Assembly: GCA_002162695.1 (NCBI GenBank)
Contig: MAAM01000005.1
Coordinates: 62,001-126,000 of the forward strand
Source of the DNA: Cycloclasticus sp. 46_120_T64
Lineage (GTDB): Bacteria; Pseudomonadota; Gammaproteobacteria; Methylococcales; Cycloclasticaceae
Length of the DNA: 64,000 nt
Direction: 5' to 3'
Numbering within the stretch: the stretch's first letter is position 1; every line of letters starts with the position of its first letter. The notes below the pieces were generated by a model. The model was not told where the DNA came from. It saw only the letters and a program-made list of their open reading frames with translations, and made no database searches. This document shows positions 18,484 through 27,324 of this stretch, in pieces. A program made the position numbers and the translations under genes.

Positions 18484-18495
18484 ATAATGCATTAT
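18484..18495. promoter_or_regulatory. Palindrome in divergent gap
   Basis: ATAATGCATTAT is a perfect 12-base palindrome in the 93-base gap between the divergent FAD oxidoreductase gene and the methyltransferase gene. It could be an operator or simply an A/T-rich promoter region. Confidence 0.25.
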
Positions 18496-18553
18496 CCATT
18501 AATAACTGCATAATATGGCACACACATATAATAAATTCTATATCCCACATAAT

Positions 18554-19165
18554 ATGTCATTAAAAAAACATTATGCTAGTTTATTCCACAAATTCGGCCC
18601 CGGACACGAAGCAGTTCAGTACAGCTCACTAGAGTCACAATACAAACGCTTCGAGGTTCTTTCTGAGCCTTTATGCCTTAGCGATAGTGTGATTGATTTA
18701 GGGTGTGGTTTAGGCGGTTTCCTAACCTACTTAAGGCAAGAAAAAGGCTTTACAGGTAAGTACTTAGGCCTCGATTTTGTAGATGAGTTTATTAATCATG
18801 CCGGAAAAGAGCATCAACACGATTCAAAGTCATCATTCGCACATTTCAACATCCTAAATGACGAGATTCCGCAGGGCTATGACGCCATATTTGTTTCTGG
18901 TGTTTTCAATAACACCATGGAAGACAATTGGTCGTTCATCATCGATACAATAAAAAAAATGCACACCGCCGCAAATCACCTTGTTTCTTTTAATGCTCTG
19001 TCGACCTATGTAGATTACCAAGATGAAGGCCTGTACTACACCGACCCTCTCGCCCTTTTCGACCATTGTAAAAATGAAATCTCTCCTTTCGTTACGCTAA
19101 GGCATGATTACCTAGTTAAAAACAATTCCATCCCTTTTGAATTTACCCTTTATTTATACAAATGA
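18554..19165 (+). CDS. Class I SAM-dependent methyltransferase, paired with WbqC-family gene
   Basis: About 203 residues from the ATG at 18554 ('MSLKKHYASLFHKFG'), the start that matches common homologue beginnings. The track start at 18515 adds 13 residues. Motif I is 'VIDLGCGLGGFLTYL', with 'YLGLDFVDEFINHA' for the SAM ribose-binding acid and 'YDAIFVSGVFNNT' as the post-II motif. The stop overlaps the next ATG by 4 bases, so the WbqC-family gene is translationally coupled. Methylation of a sugar or acyl substituent is likely from context; the substrate is unknown. Together with the WbqC gene it is the only plus-strand pair inside the minus-strand part of the island. Confidence 0.75.
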   Translation: MSLKKHYASLFHKFGPGHEAVQYSSLESQYKRFEVLSEPLCLSDSVIDLGCGLGGFLTYLRQEKGFTGKYLGLDFVDEFINHAGKEHQHDSKSSFAHFNILNDEIPQGYDAIFVSGVFNNTMEDNWSFIIDTIKKMHTAANHLVSFNALSTYVDYQDEGLYYTDPLALFDHCKNEISPFVTLRHDYLVKNNSIPFEFTLYLYK

Positions 19166-19848
19166 GTAGCATTGCAATTATGCAACCCACCTACATTCCA
19201 TGGGCTGGATACTTTAATTTAATATCTAAGGTCGATTATTTTGTTTTTCTTGATGATGTGAAAATTGAAAAGCAATCATGGCAAGTTAGAAACAAAATCA
19301 TTAGCGATCACCAAGAACGTTATATTTCATTGCCGGTTAGAGGCTCAAGAAATCAAATGATTAAAGAAGTTCAACTCAATGATTCCATACCTTGGCGAAA
19401 AAAACACACCAAACTACTAGAACACACCTATGCCAAACATCCTTTAGGTAAAACCTGTTTATTAAAAGTACTCCCCACTATCAACAGCAATAAAATCACA
19501 TCTCTCGCCACTTTAAACATTGAAATCATCAAAACCATATCTAAAGAACTAGGGTTCAATCCTATCTTTCATTTGTCATCACAGCTAAATACAGTTGGCG
19601 AACGATCCAAGCGACTACTTTCCCTCTGTAAGGAACTAAGCTGTGATCATTACTTCAGTCCCGCAGGGTCTAAGGCTTATATAGAAAAGGATGGTGATTT
19701 CTCCAACTCTAATATTTCCATTGAATTTCAAAATTTCACCCCGCCTGTTTACAGACAATTAAATCAACCAAAATTTGTACCCTACTTATCAATAATTGAC
19801 ATGGTAGCCAACATTGGGTGGCGAGAAACAGCCGGACATATAAGGTAG
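19162..19848 (+). CDS. WbqC-like family protein
   Basis: A 228-residue protein with the WbqC-family N-terminus 'SIAIMQPTYIPWAGYFNLISKVDYFVFLDDVKIEKQSWQVRNKI', and later 'ISLPVRGSRNQMIKEV' and 'DHYFSPAGSKAYI'. WbqC-family genes occur in many O-antigen and glycan clusters, but the biochemical role was not established as far as I know. It is coupled to the methyltransferase gene by a 4-base overlap, which suggests that the two products act on one substrate. One speculative option is an acyl- or aminoacyl-transfer step on an amino sugar, which would matter because no PseH is visible. Confidence 0.85.
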   Translation: MSSIAIMQPTYIPWAGYFNLISKVDYFVFLDDVKIEKQSWQVRNKIISDHQERYISLPVRGSRNQMIKEVQLNDSIPWRKKHTKLLEHTYAKHPLGKTCLLKVLPTINSNKITSLATLNIEIIKTISKELGFNPIFHLSSQLNTVGERSKRLLSLCKELSCDHYFSPAGSKAYIEKDGDFSNSNISIEFQNFTPPVYRQLNQPKFVPYLSIIDMVANIGWRETAGHIR

Positions 19849-19951
19849 TATTACTGATTTTATAATGAACTCTTCGCGAAGAAAATGGAGTAATGTATGA
19901 GCTATTCCAAAGACAAGTCAACCTGATACCAAGTACCCTGATCCACTAAAG

Positions 19952-20971
19952 CTATACTACAAGTTGCTTATGTATTAACTCCACTAACTGAAGTCGTGCG
20001 CTGGCGGGAAATATTTGTAACTGACGAGCCCTCATTGCTTGCCGACTTTGTCTCGAAAAAGCCAGTAATTCCTTTTCAACCTGTGGAGCGATGAAATCAC
20101 CTGCTAAACCTAGATCTAGAAGAACACCATGTTCCTGAAGAACCAAGCTATCCTGGTGCTGCTCTTGTGTTTGGGATAACGCCGCATTTGGTATTCCACA
20201 GTAACCAGCTTCATACTTCAACATCCCACCACCAGAAACCAACAAATCCATATCTCCCATGATGCTTCCAACATCGCTGCAAGGTTGCTCCACCTTAACA
20301 TTAGTATTGTTTTTATATTTTGACATCAATACGGAGATTTCATCTTGATCTGACAATAAAACTAGAACAAATGCCTGATCAAATACCCTAATCACTGACT
20401 CCAACAAACAACCGCTCACTTGATACTTATCGTACCCCCCCAAGCAAATCAGAATATTTTCAACATCAACCCTTACCTTTCGTTTCTCATTACCCCTTCT
20501 AACTGCGAAGAACTCCGCACGTATGGGCATAAAACCTGGACCAAGCCCACAAGTTTTCGAGCGGTATCTAAACATTTTTTCCGCGCCAACTCTAAAGTTA
20601 ATAACAAATTGCGCCTGCCGGAAGTCTTGTTGTGCAAAATCATCAAACACGCCCCACTTAATCTCTTTTTCTGTCATGTAATCATAAAAAAACTGTGGCG
20701 CAAGATAGCTGTCAATCAATAAAAAATCAGTTTCATAAGAAACAAAAGCATTAATAACTTCCTTCGTGAACGATTCTGCTTCATGAATAATGATATAGCG
20801 GGTATTCGTCAGTCTCAATTTATCAATAGCGTAACCCCCATAATCACCAACAAAAAGAACCTTGATATCAGGCCGAGAGCTCCTCACCAATTCCGCCAAT
20901 GCTAAACACCGAGAAAAATGACCAAACCCACTAGTTCGATTGGCGTCGCAATGAATTAACAACTGTTTCAT
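19952..20971 (-). CDS. pseG: PseG-like UDP-sugar hydrolase (pseudaminic acid pathway)
   Basis: A 339-residue GT-B-fold protein. The N-terminal 'IHCDANRTSGFGHFSRCLALAEL' is the PseG pattern (usually 'R.DAS..IG.GHVMRC..LA'), with the active-site His as H18 in 'GFGHFSR'. The C-terminal 'VSGGGMLKYEAGYCGIPNAALSQTQEQHQDSLVL' matches the UDP-binding end. PseG removes UDP from the 2,4-diacetamido-trideoxy-altrose before PseI acts. It is longer than the shortest PseG proteins, yet far too short for a PseG-PseH fusion. It is 156 bases from the nanM-like gene upstream. The residue differences in the N-terminal motif make the call a little less certain. Confidence 0.75.
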   Translation of the reverse strand: MKQLLIHCDANRTSGFGHFSRCLALAELVRSSRPDIKVLFVGDYGGYAIDKLRLTNTRYIIIHEAESFTKEVINAFVSYETDFLLIDSYLAPQFFYDYMTEKEIKWGVFDDFAQQDFRQAQFVINFRVGAEKMFRYRSKTCGLGPGFMPIRAEFFAVRRGNEKRKVRVDVENILICLGGYDKYQVSGCLLESVIRVFDQAFVLVLLSDQDEISVLMSKYKNNTNVKVEQPCSDVGSIMGDMDLLVSGGGMLKYEAGYCGIPNAALSQTQEQHQDSLVLQEHGVLLDLGLAGDFIAPQVEKELLAFSRQSRQAMRARQLQIFPASARLQLVELIHKQLVV

Positions 20972-21057
20972 CTGAGTTCAACCTATCCTCTTAATTAATA
21001 AAGCAACTCTCGGGTTTCGGCATAACGAACACAAGTAGGGTATGAGTTTTAAAAACA

Positions 21058-21081
21058 CTTAAGCGCTGAGCGAAGCTTAAG
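21058..21081. other. Inverted repeat between nanM-like gene and pseG
   Basis: CTTAAGC and GCTTAAG (7-base arms, 10-base loop) lie in the 156-base gap downstream of the nanM-like gene and upstream of pseG. It could be an attenuator, an operator for pseG or a weak terminator. It has no T-run. Confidence 0.3.
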
Positions 21082-21127
21082 TTATTCAACAGTTTTCTCA
21101 ACTAAAACAGTCATTGTGTTATTACAA

Positions 21128-22189
21128 TCAAAGCTCATTGCGCTTTAGCAAGAGCAATTCGGAGTGGTAGCCATCCGCCGTCTTAAAACCAAATGGTACT
21201 ATGTTTTTTTCAATCAATTTATAATTTGGTAACATCCGAAGGTAGTCATTTGTTTGGATTGGAACCTCTACACCCGTTTGCCCGTCTGCTCTTATTTGTT
21301 TACCCTCTCGCATATTGCGAAGTAAAACCCATTTAGTCTTCAAACGAAGAATATGGTTGAGGTAATTTTTCACAATAGCCGGCTCCATTTCCTGAAAAGA
21401 GATGAAGTTGACAAACAAATCCACCTCCCCTTCTAGCTTTTCAAGCTGCCAATTACATAGCACGCTAATGTTATTTAGCGAACTAATCAGGATTCTCGGA
21501 AAACCCGCCGTCTGTGCAAACGTAGTGACATTCTCACTACCCACAATTTCACTTAAATAGTATTGAGCAATAAAACTAGTCGGTGGGATATCTAAATCTA
21601 TGTACTTTAACCCTGCAATACCTGCTTGCGACAATATTTCACCAAGAGTCCCGAACCCCCCCCCAATTTCAACAACCGTCTTAAGCTCATCTGGCAGTAA
21701 GTGTTTTTTAAGCATGACCAAGCCAAGTAAATAATTCAGTGATGAACGACTGTAGTAGCGCTTATCAAATTTAAATTGTTCAATAGGCGCCCCCACCTGG
21801 CTTTCCGAGAAGTTGTGCAGTGCTGGCAACTTATCTTTATCATCTGCACCTACCAAGACTCGATAGTCGGCCAAAGCCAATAAATATCCGTTCAAAAACT
21901 GTTCCATTATGAGCTCTGGCTTAGTATTTTCACCATCCATAAAGCTTTTAATTACAACGGTTATTTCCGCTATTAACTCTCGAGGAAAGCTATTCCCTGG
22001 GGTACCATAACTTGGCACAAAAAAACTCAATGCTAATGGCAACCTACGAAAGTTTTCTATGCCGTGATTGTTTACTTCATCAACAATCGCCAACGCTGCC
22101 TCATGCCAGAAAATGGATGGCTTAAACAACTCATCTTGAGCTTTCATCACATTTAATGCGCGCTCAAGCTCAGGGTAACGGTTAATCAT
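21128..22189 (-). CDS. Putative sugar O-methyltransferase (NanM-type)
   Basis: A 353-residue protein matching the putative sugar O-methyltransferase family found in nonulosonic acid and glycan loci. 'FDKRYYSRSSLNYLLGLVML' precedes motif I 'TVVEIGGGFGTLGEIL' near residue 170, and 'LKYIDLDIPPTSFIAQYYL' and 'VDLFVNFISFQEMEPAIVKNYL' follow. The start overlaps the pseF stop by 8 bases, so it is translationally coupled to CMP-pseudaminate synthesis. That suggests O-methylation of pseudaminic acid or of a neighbouring sugar. The substrate has not been shown. Complete length. Confidence 0.8.
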   Translation of the reverse strand: MINRYPELERALNVMKAQDELFKPSIFWHEAALAIVDEVNNHGIENFRRLPLALSFFVPSYGTPGNSFPRELIAEITVVIKSFMDGENTKPELIMEQFLNGYLLALADYRVLVGADDKDKLPALHNFSESQVGAPIEQFKFDKRYYSRSSLNYLLGLVMLKKHLLPDELKTVVEIGGGFGTLGEILSQAGIAGLKYIDLDIPPTSFIAQYYLSEIVGSENVTTFAQTAGFPRILISSLNNISVLCNWQLEKLEGEVDLFVNFISFQEMEPAIVKNYLNHILRLKTKWVLLRNMREGKQIRADGQTGVEVPIQTNDYLRMLPNYKLIEKNIVPFGFKTADGYHSELLLLKRNEL

Positions 22190-22889
22190 TGCTTTGCCCT
22201 TTTTCTAAATACGTTTGATACATTAATTCAGCCCTCCGCCAGTCGTCAATGGTGTCAATATCTTGTACCCGGTAACTAGGCAATACAATTGGTATGGTTT
22301 GACTTGAGTAAAAAGATCTATCTTCAATATACGCACATGCTTTACCCCAATAAAACTGCCCAGCATCATGATAAGCCGTTTCGAGATCTTGCGAACGAAC
22401 TCCCATATTCTTTGAGTTGAATGGTTCCACACCATTTTCATCAGGTTTAATCCTAACAGCCCGTTGAATAGGAAATGAAAATTCAGCGACCGAGTATGCA
22501 AAATCTTTATTCGTTTCTATAAGTAGTTCAAGCCCTCGTTGAATATCAACATATGACACAAACGGGGCCGTTGCATAAATACAGCAAGCATACTCTACTT
22601 CTTGACTTAAATTTTGATACCATCTAATCGCATGCCTAATCACATCATCCGAGCCGGTATGGTCATCCGCCAACACTCCCGGCCTGATAAATGGTGTCTC
22701 CGCACCGTAATCTCTAGCGATAGAAGCAATCTCCTGATCATCAGTGGATACAATTATTTTATCGAAACATTCACTATCTATTGCCGCTTCGATTGAATAG
22801 GCAATAATTGGCTTGCCATGAAATTGTTTAATATTTTTTCGTGGAATACGCTTACTCCCCCCCCGCGCAGGAATAACACAAAGCCTCAC
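22182..22889 (-). CDS. pseF: Pseudaminic acid cytidylyltransferase
   Basis: A 235-residue CMP-nonulosonate synthetase that activates pseudaminic acid with CTP. The start 'RLCVIPARGGSKRIPRKNIKQF' is the CTP-binding loop of the family, with 'GKPIIAYSIEAAIDS' and 'IIVSTDDQEIASIA' next. The 'ARDYGAETPFIRPGVLADDHTG' and 'DAGQFYWG' motifs agree with PseF rather than NeuA. It overlaps pseC by 4 bases and the nanM-like gene by 8. The product CMP-pseudaminic acid is the donor for the pseudaminyltransferase step. Confidence 0.9.
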   Translation of the reverse strand: MRLCVIPARGGSKRIPRKNIKQFHGKPIIAYSIEAAIDSECFDKIIVSTDDQEIASIARDYGAETPFIRPGVLADDHTGSDDVIRHAIRWYQNLSQEVEYACCIYATAPFVSYVDIQRGLELLIETNKDFAYSVAEFSFPIQRAVRIKPDENGVEPFNSKNMGVRSQDLETAYHDAGQFYWGKACAYIEDRSFYSSQTIPIVLPSYRVQDIDTIDDWRRAELMYQTYLEKGQSND

Positions 22890-24043
22890 TGTAAAACCTT
22901 TTCCAAAACTGCAACAACATCATCCTGCTGTTCAAAGCTTAAACCTTGATACAGTGGGATGCTCACCGCTCGGCTATAATAACGCTCTGCTTCAGGAAAA
23001 TCGCCTTCTCTAAATCCCATCTTTTGATAGTAGGGTTGAGTGTGCACTGGAATATAATGCAGGTTTACACCTAAACCACCTTCCCTAAGCTTATCAAAAA
23101 CCTGAGTATGCGTCTTGCGAAGACATTCTAAATCAAGCTGTATAGGATAAAGATGTAGAGCTGAATAACTATCGATTGATTGGTAGGGCAGCTGGATAGG
23201 TAAGTCTTTTAAGTACTCATGGTAGCGCTGTTGCAAGACATGCCGTTTTTCAACGAACTCACTTAGCCGCTGCATCTGGCTAATGCCTAGTGCCGCCTGA
23301 ATATCCGTCATGCGATAGTTAAAACCCAGCTCAATTTGCTGATAATACCAACCACCAACTGCCTGTTTTGTCATAAGCTCTGGCGCGCGGGTAATACCGT
23401 GGCTACGCAACAACCGCATTTTTTCTGCCAAACCAGACTGATTCGTCATTGCTAACCCTCCTTCAGCTGTGGTTATGATTTTCACTGGGTGAAAGCTAAA
23501 GACTGTAATATCGGAATAACTGCAACTACCAACAGGCTTCCCTAAATATTGCCCCCCGATAGCATGACTCGCATCTTCAATAATTTTAAAACCATATTCT
23601 TTGGATAACTGATAAATACGCTCCATATTGCAAGACTGCCCAGCAAAATGCACCGGAATAACAATTTTTGGCAGTTTTTTTGTACCGCTTGCTTTCTGTA
23701 GTTTTTTCTCAAGTTCATTTGCGCATAAGTTATACGTTTTCGGGTCAATATCAACAAAATCAACTTGCGCCCCGCAATACAACGCACAATTAGCTGAAGC
23801 AACGAAAGTGTTTGGAGACGTCCATAAATAATCGCCATGTCCAAGTTCAAGAGCTAAACAGGCGATATGTAAAGCTGACGTTGCACTATTAGTTGCCACT
23901 CCAAACTGCGACCCGCAGTAATTACTCATTTTTTTTTCAAACAAGAGAACTTGTGGACCTTGCGTTAAAAAATCGGAGCTTAACACATCAATCACCGCGT
24001 CAATATCGGCTTGATTTATATCTTGTTTACCATAGGGGGTCAT
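22886..24043 (-). CDS. pseC: PseC aminotransferase (UDP-4-amino-4,6-dideoxy-L-altrosamine forming)
   Basis: A DegT/DnrJ/EryC1-family PLP enzyme of about 385 residues from the ATG at 24043 ('MTPYGKQDINQADIDAVI'), the usual PseC start. The track start at 24073 is a TTG inside pseB. 'ATNSATSALHIACLAL' binds PLP phosphate, 'IIEDASHAIGG' holds the PLP-stacking Asp and 'VFSFHPVKIITTAEGG' the Schiff-base Lys. It aminates the 4-keto product of PseB with glutamate. The C-terminal 'YQGLSFEQQDDVV' is also typical. It lies 20 bases after pseB and overlaps pseF, in one operon. Confidence 0.92.
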   Translation of the reverse strand: MTPYGKQDINQADIDAVIDVLSSDFLTQGPQVLLFEKKMSNYCGSQFGVATNSATSALHIACLALELGHGDYLWTSPNTFVASANCALYCGAQVDFVDIDPKTYNLCANELEKKLQKASGTKKLPKIVIPVHFAGQSCNMERIYQLSKEYGFKIIEDASHAIGGQYLGKPVGSCSYSDITVFSFHPVKIITTAEGGLAMTNQSGLAEKMRLLRSHGITRAPELMTKQAVGGWYYQQIELGFNYRMTDIQAALGISQMQRLSEFVEKRHVLQQRYHEYLKDLPIQLPYQSIDSYSALHLYPIQLDLECLRKTHTQVFDKLREGGLGVNLHYIPVHTQPYYQKMGFREGDFPEAERYYSRAVSIPLYQGLSFEQQDDVVAVLEKVLQ

Positions 24044-24062
24044 ACTTAAACCATCGAATAGA

Positions 24063-25055
<993 letters not shown>

Positions 25056-25607
25056 TTATCCCCTCCCCCATTATTTCCTGACATTATGCCAAATTCACTT
25101 AATAACTATCACGCTTTAGCAACCCATCTCCCCAGCTAAAACGTGAAGCCGTTCTCCCAACACTCAAGTAGGCAGCCTACTTTGAAATCCCCGTGATTGA
25201 TCATAACGCCTAACTGGCCAAGTATAGTCCAAAACACGCCCCCCCACTATCAACTATAAATTCTTTCCACATAACCAGAGAAGAACTGAAAACTAAATTA
25301 ATGTTTAACGTCCTATATACCTTAACTGTAGTATGCCCCCTCATACTCACGACTTAGAAGAAAATTTCGTTGCTAGACCCCAACAGTAGGCGCTTTAGGC
25401 GGTGATGCATGGATATAGGAAAAATAACTTTCAAACAAAGACCTCATAGTATATTTCATACCAAACAATACGTACTAACTGGACCATGCAATCGTACTCC
25501 TACTGCTAGACAAAGTCCTAATATGTACTAAACTATAGGCAACAAGCAGGTTATGGTTTCTTACCCCCCCCCTCCTAGAATATGGATTTAAAATTAATAA
25601 CAAAAAC
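25056..25607. other. 552-base non-coding gap between the glycan island and pilB
   Basis: No coding frame with credible motifs is seen. The gap holds the presumed divergent promoters of pseB and pilB. It contains a perfect 17-base palindrome AAGTAGGCAGCCTACTT (25166-25182) and a C-run just before pilB. No pilin start motif (GFTLIELM-type) is found on either strand, although pilA often sits divergent to pilB. The A/T-rich, unstructured sequence could be scar DNA from an island insertion. Confidence 0.6.
25166..25182. promoter_or_regulatory. 17-base palindrome upstream of pseB
   Basis: AAGTAGGC and GCCTACTT flank a single A, 111 bases upstream of the pseB start and in the gap shared with pilB. 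This is a likely protein-binding dyad or a small hairpin. No regulator is known. Confidence 0.35.
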
Positions 25608-27317
25608 ATGGCAGTAACTAGCGAAAAAATTCATTTAGCAGGCTTAGCAAGGCGACTCGTCCTTGACGGTTTACTCACCGAGGAGTTTGCTAAAAAGCAT
25701 ACGGAAGATGCCCGTAAAAAGAAAAAACCATTCGTTAGCTTTCTTGTCGAACAAAAAATCCTAGACAGCCAAACCATTGCGCTATCTGCATCTGATGAGT
25801 TTGGTGTTCCTCTATTTGACATCAATGCGCTCAATAAAGACGTCATCCCCAAGGGGGTTGTTGAAGAAAAGCTCATTCGTAAGCACCACGCTTTACCAAT
25901 GTTTAAACGCGGTAATAAGCTGTTTGTTGCGCTATCAGACCCAACCAATCTACAAGCTCTGGATGAAATAAAGTTTCAAACTCGGATGAGCACCGAGGCG
26001 ATTCTAGTCGAGGAAGATAAGCTAACTCGCGCTATCGAAGCTGCTATGGATGAGGAAGACACATCCATGGACGAGTTAATGGATGCTGATCTCGATAATA
26101 TTGACTTCACCGACACCGAGGCTGCACCGGAAAGCGATATAGATAGCGACATTGACGATGCACCCGTGGTTCGTTTTGTCAATAAGATACTGCTCGATGC
26201 GATTAAAAAAGGCGCGTCAGATATCCACTTTGAGCCGTATGAAAAAACCTTCCGCATCAGAACACGACAAGACGGTATTTTAAAAGAAGTCGCCTCGCCG
26301 CCGAATAACATCGCAAACAAGCTAACATCTCGCATCAAAGTGATGTCCAGGATGAACATCTCCGAAAGGCGAATTCCACAAGATGGTCGCATCAAGATGG
26401 CTTTGTCCAAAAACCGAGCGATTGACTTCCGTGTTAACACCTGCCCTACCCTGTATGGCGAAAAGATTGTTTTACGTATTCTTGACCCGACAAGTGCCCA
26501 AGTCGGTATCGAACAACTAGGTTTTGACCCTAAACAAGAAGAGCATTTCCTTCAGGCCATTAAAAAACCATATGGCATGATCTTGGTGACGGGGCCAACG
26601 GGTAGCGGTAAAACGGTGAGCCTATACACCGCGTTGAACCTACTAAACGAACCCGATATTAATATTTCAACCGCTGAAGACCCGGTTGAGATTACCGTTG
26701 CTGGCATCAACCAAGTCAACGTTAACCCTAAAACGGGCTTAACCTTCGCCGAGGCGCTTCGTGCCTTCTTACGACAAGACCCAGATATCATCATGGTAGG
26801 TGAAATTCGAGACCTTGAAACTGCAGAAATATCGGTCAAAGCAGCACAAACAGGTCACCTAGTGTTATCCACCTTGCATACCAATGACGCCCCGCAAACT
26901 CTCAACCGTTTAAACCAAATGGGCATCCCACCTTACAACATCGCCGCTTCGGTACTGCTCATCATGGCTCAGCGTTTGGCTAGAAAGTTATGCGATAAGT
27001 GCAAGCAAGAAGAAGAGTTACCCACTGACTTGCTAATAAAAGAAGGCTTTAGCGAAGAGGATGCTCAAGGCCTCATTACCTACAAGGCCAAGGGTTGTGA
27101 TTATTGTGTTAACGGTTATAAAGGCCGGGTAGGCATATTCCAAGTGATGCCCGTATCTGAAACCATGGAAAAAATAATCATCCAAGGCGGTTCGACCAAA
27201 GAGCTTGAAGCACAATCCGCCAATGAAGGCATATTCACATTACGCGAATCAGGCTTAGTCAAAATCAAAGCCGGCATTACCAGTATCGAAGAAATCAACC
27301 GAATAACTAAAGATTAA
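25608..27317 (+). CDS. pilB: Type IV pilus assembly ATPase PilB
   Basis: A 569-residue hexameric motor ATPase that powers pilus extension at the inner membrane. The N-terminal T2SSE_N domain covers about residues 1-150, and an acidic linker ('EEDTSMDELMDADLDNID') lies near 145-190. The Walker A motif 'GPTGSGKT' is near residue 328, the Asp box and Walker B are in 'LRQDPDIIMVGEIRDLETAE' and the His box is in 'TGHLVLSTLHTNDA'. The zinc-binding tetracysteine motif is 'CDKCKQEE' with 'CDYC'. Seven bases separate it from pilC. No pilin gene is seen upstream. Confidence 0.97.
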   Translation: MAVTSEKIHLAGLARRLVLDGLLTEEFAKKHTEDARKKKKPFVSFLVEQKILDSQTIALSASDEFGVPLFDINALNKDVIPKGVVEEKLIRKHHALPMFKRGNKLFVALSDPTNLQALDEIKFQTRMSTEAILVEEDKLTRAIEAAMDEEDTSMDELMDADLDNIDFTDTEAAPESDIDSDIDDAPVVRFVNKILLDAIKKGASDIHFEPYEKTFRIRTRQDGILKEVASPPNNIANKLTSRIKVMSRMNISERRIPQDGRIKMALSKNRAIDFRVNTCPTLYGEKIVLRILDPTSAQVGIEQLGFDPKQEEHFLQAIKKPYGMILVTGPTGSGKTVSLYTALNLLNEPDINISTAEDPVEITVAGINQVNVNPKTGLTFAEALRAFLRQDPDIIMVGEIRDLETAEISVKAAQTGHLVLSTLHTNDAPQTLNRLNQMGIPPYNIAASVLLIMAQRLARKLCDKCKQEEELPTDLLIKEGFSEEDAQGLITYKAKGCDYCVNGYKGRVGIFQVMPVSETMEKIIIQGGSTKELEAQSANEGIFTLRESGLVKIKAGITSIEEINRITKD

Positions 27318-27324
27318 TAATAGT

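Noticed and set aside
18461-18550. 30-residue N-terminal extension of the FAD oxidoreductase
   Set aside because: It overlaps the divergent gene's start, and a strong G-rich ribosome-binding site precedes the inner ATG with the FAD motif directly after it.
25390-25412. ops/JUMPstart-like GGCGGT element in the gap before pilB
   Set aside because: Only about 7 of 11 bases match the ops core and it points toward pilB, not toward the glycan operon.
25056-25607. Degenerate pilA in the pse-pilB gap
   Set aside because: I looked for a prepilin cleavage and hydrophobic motif on both strands and found none, so I do not call a pseudogene.
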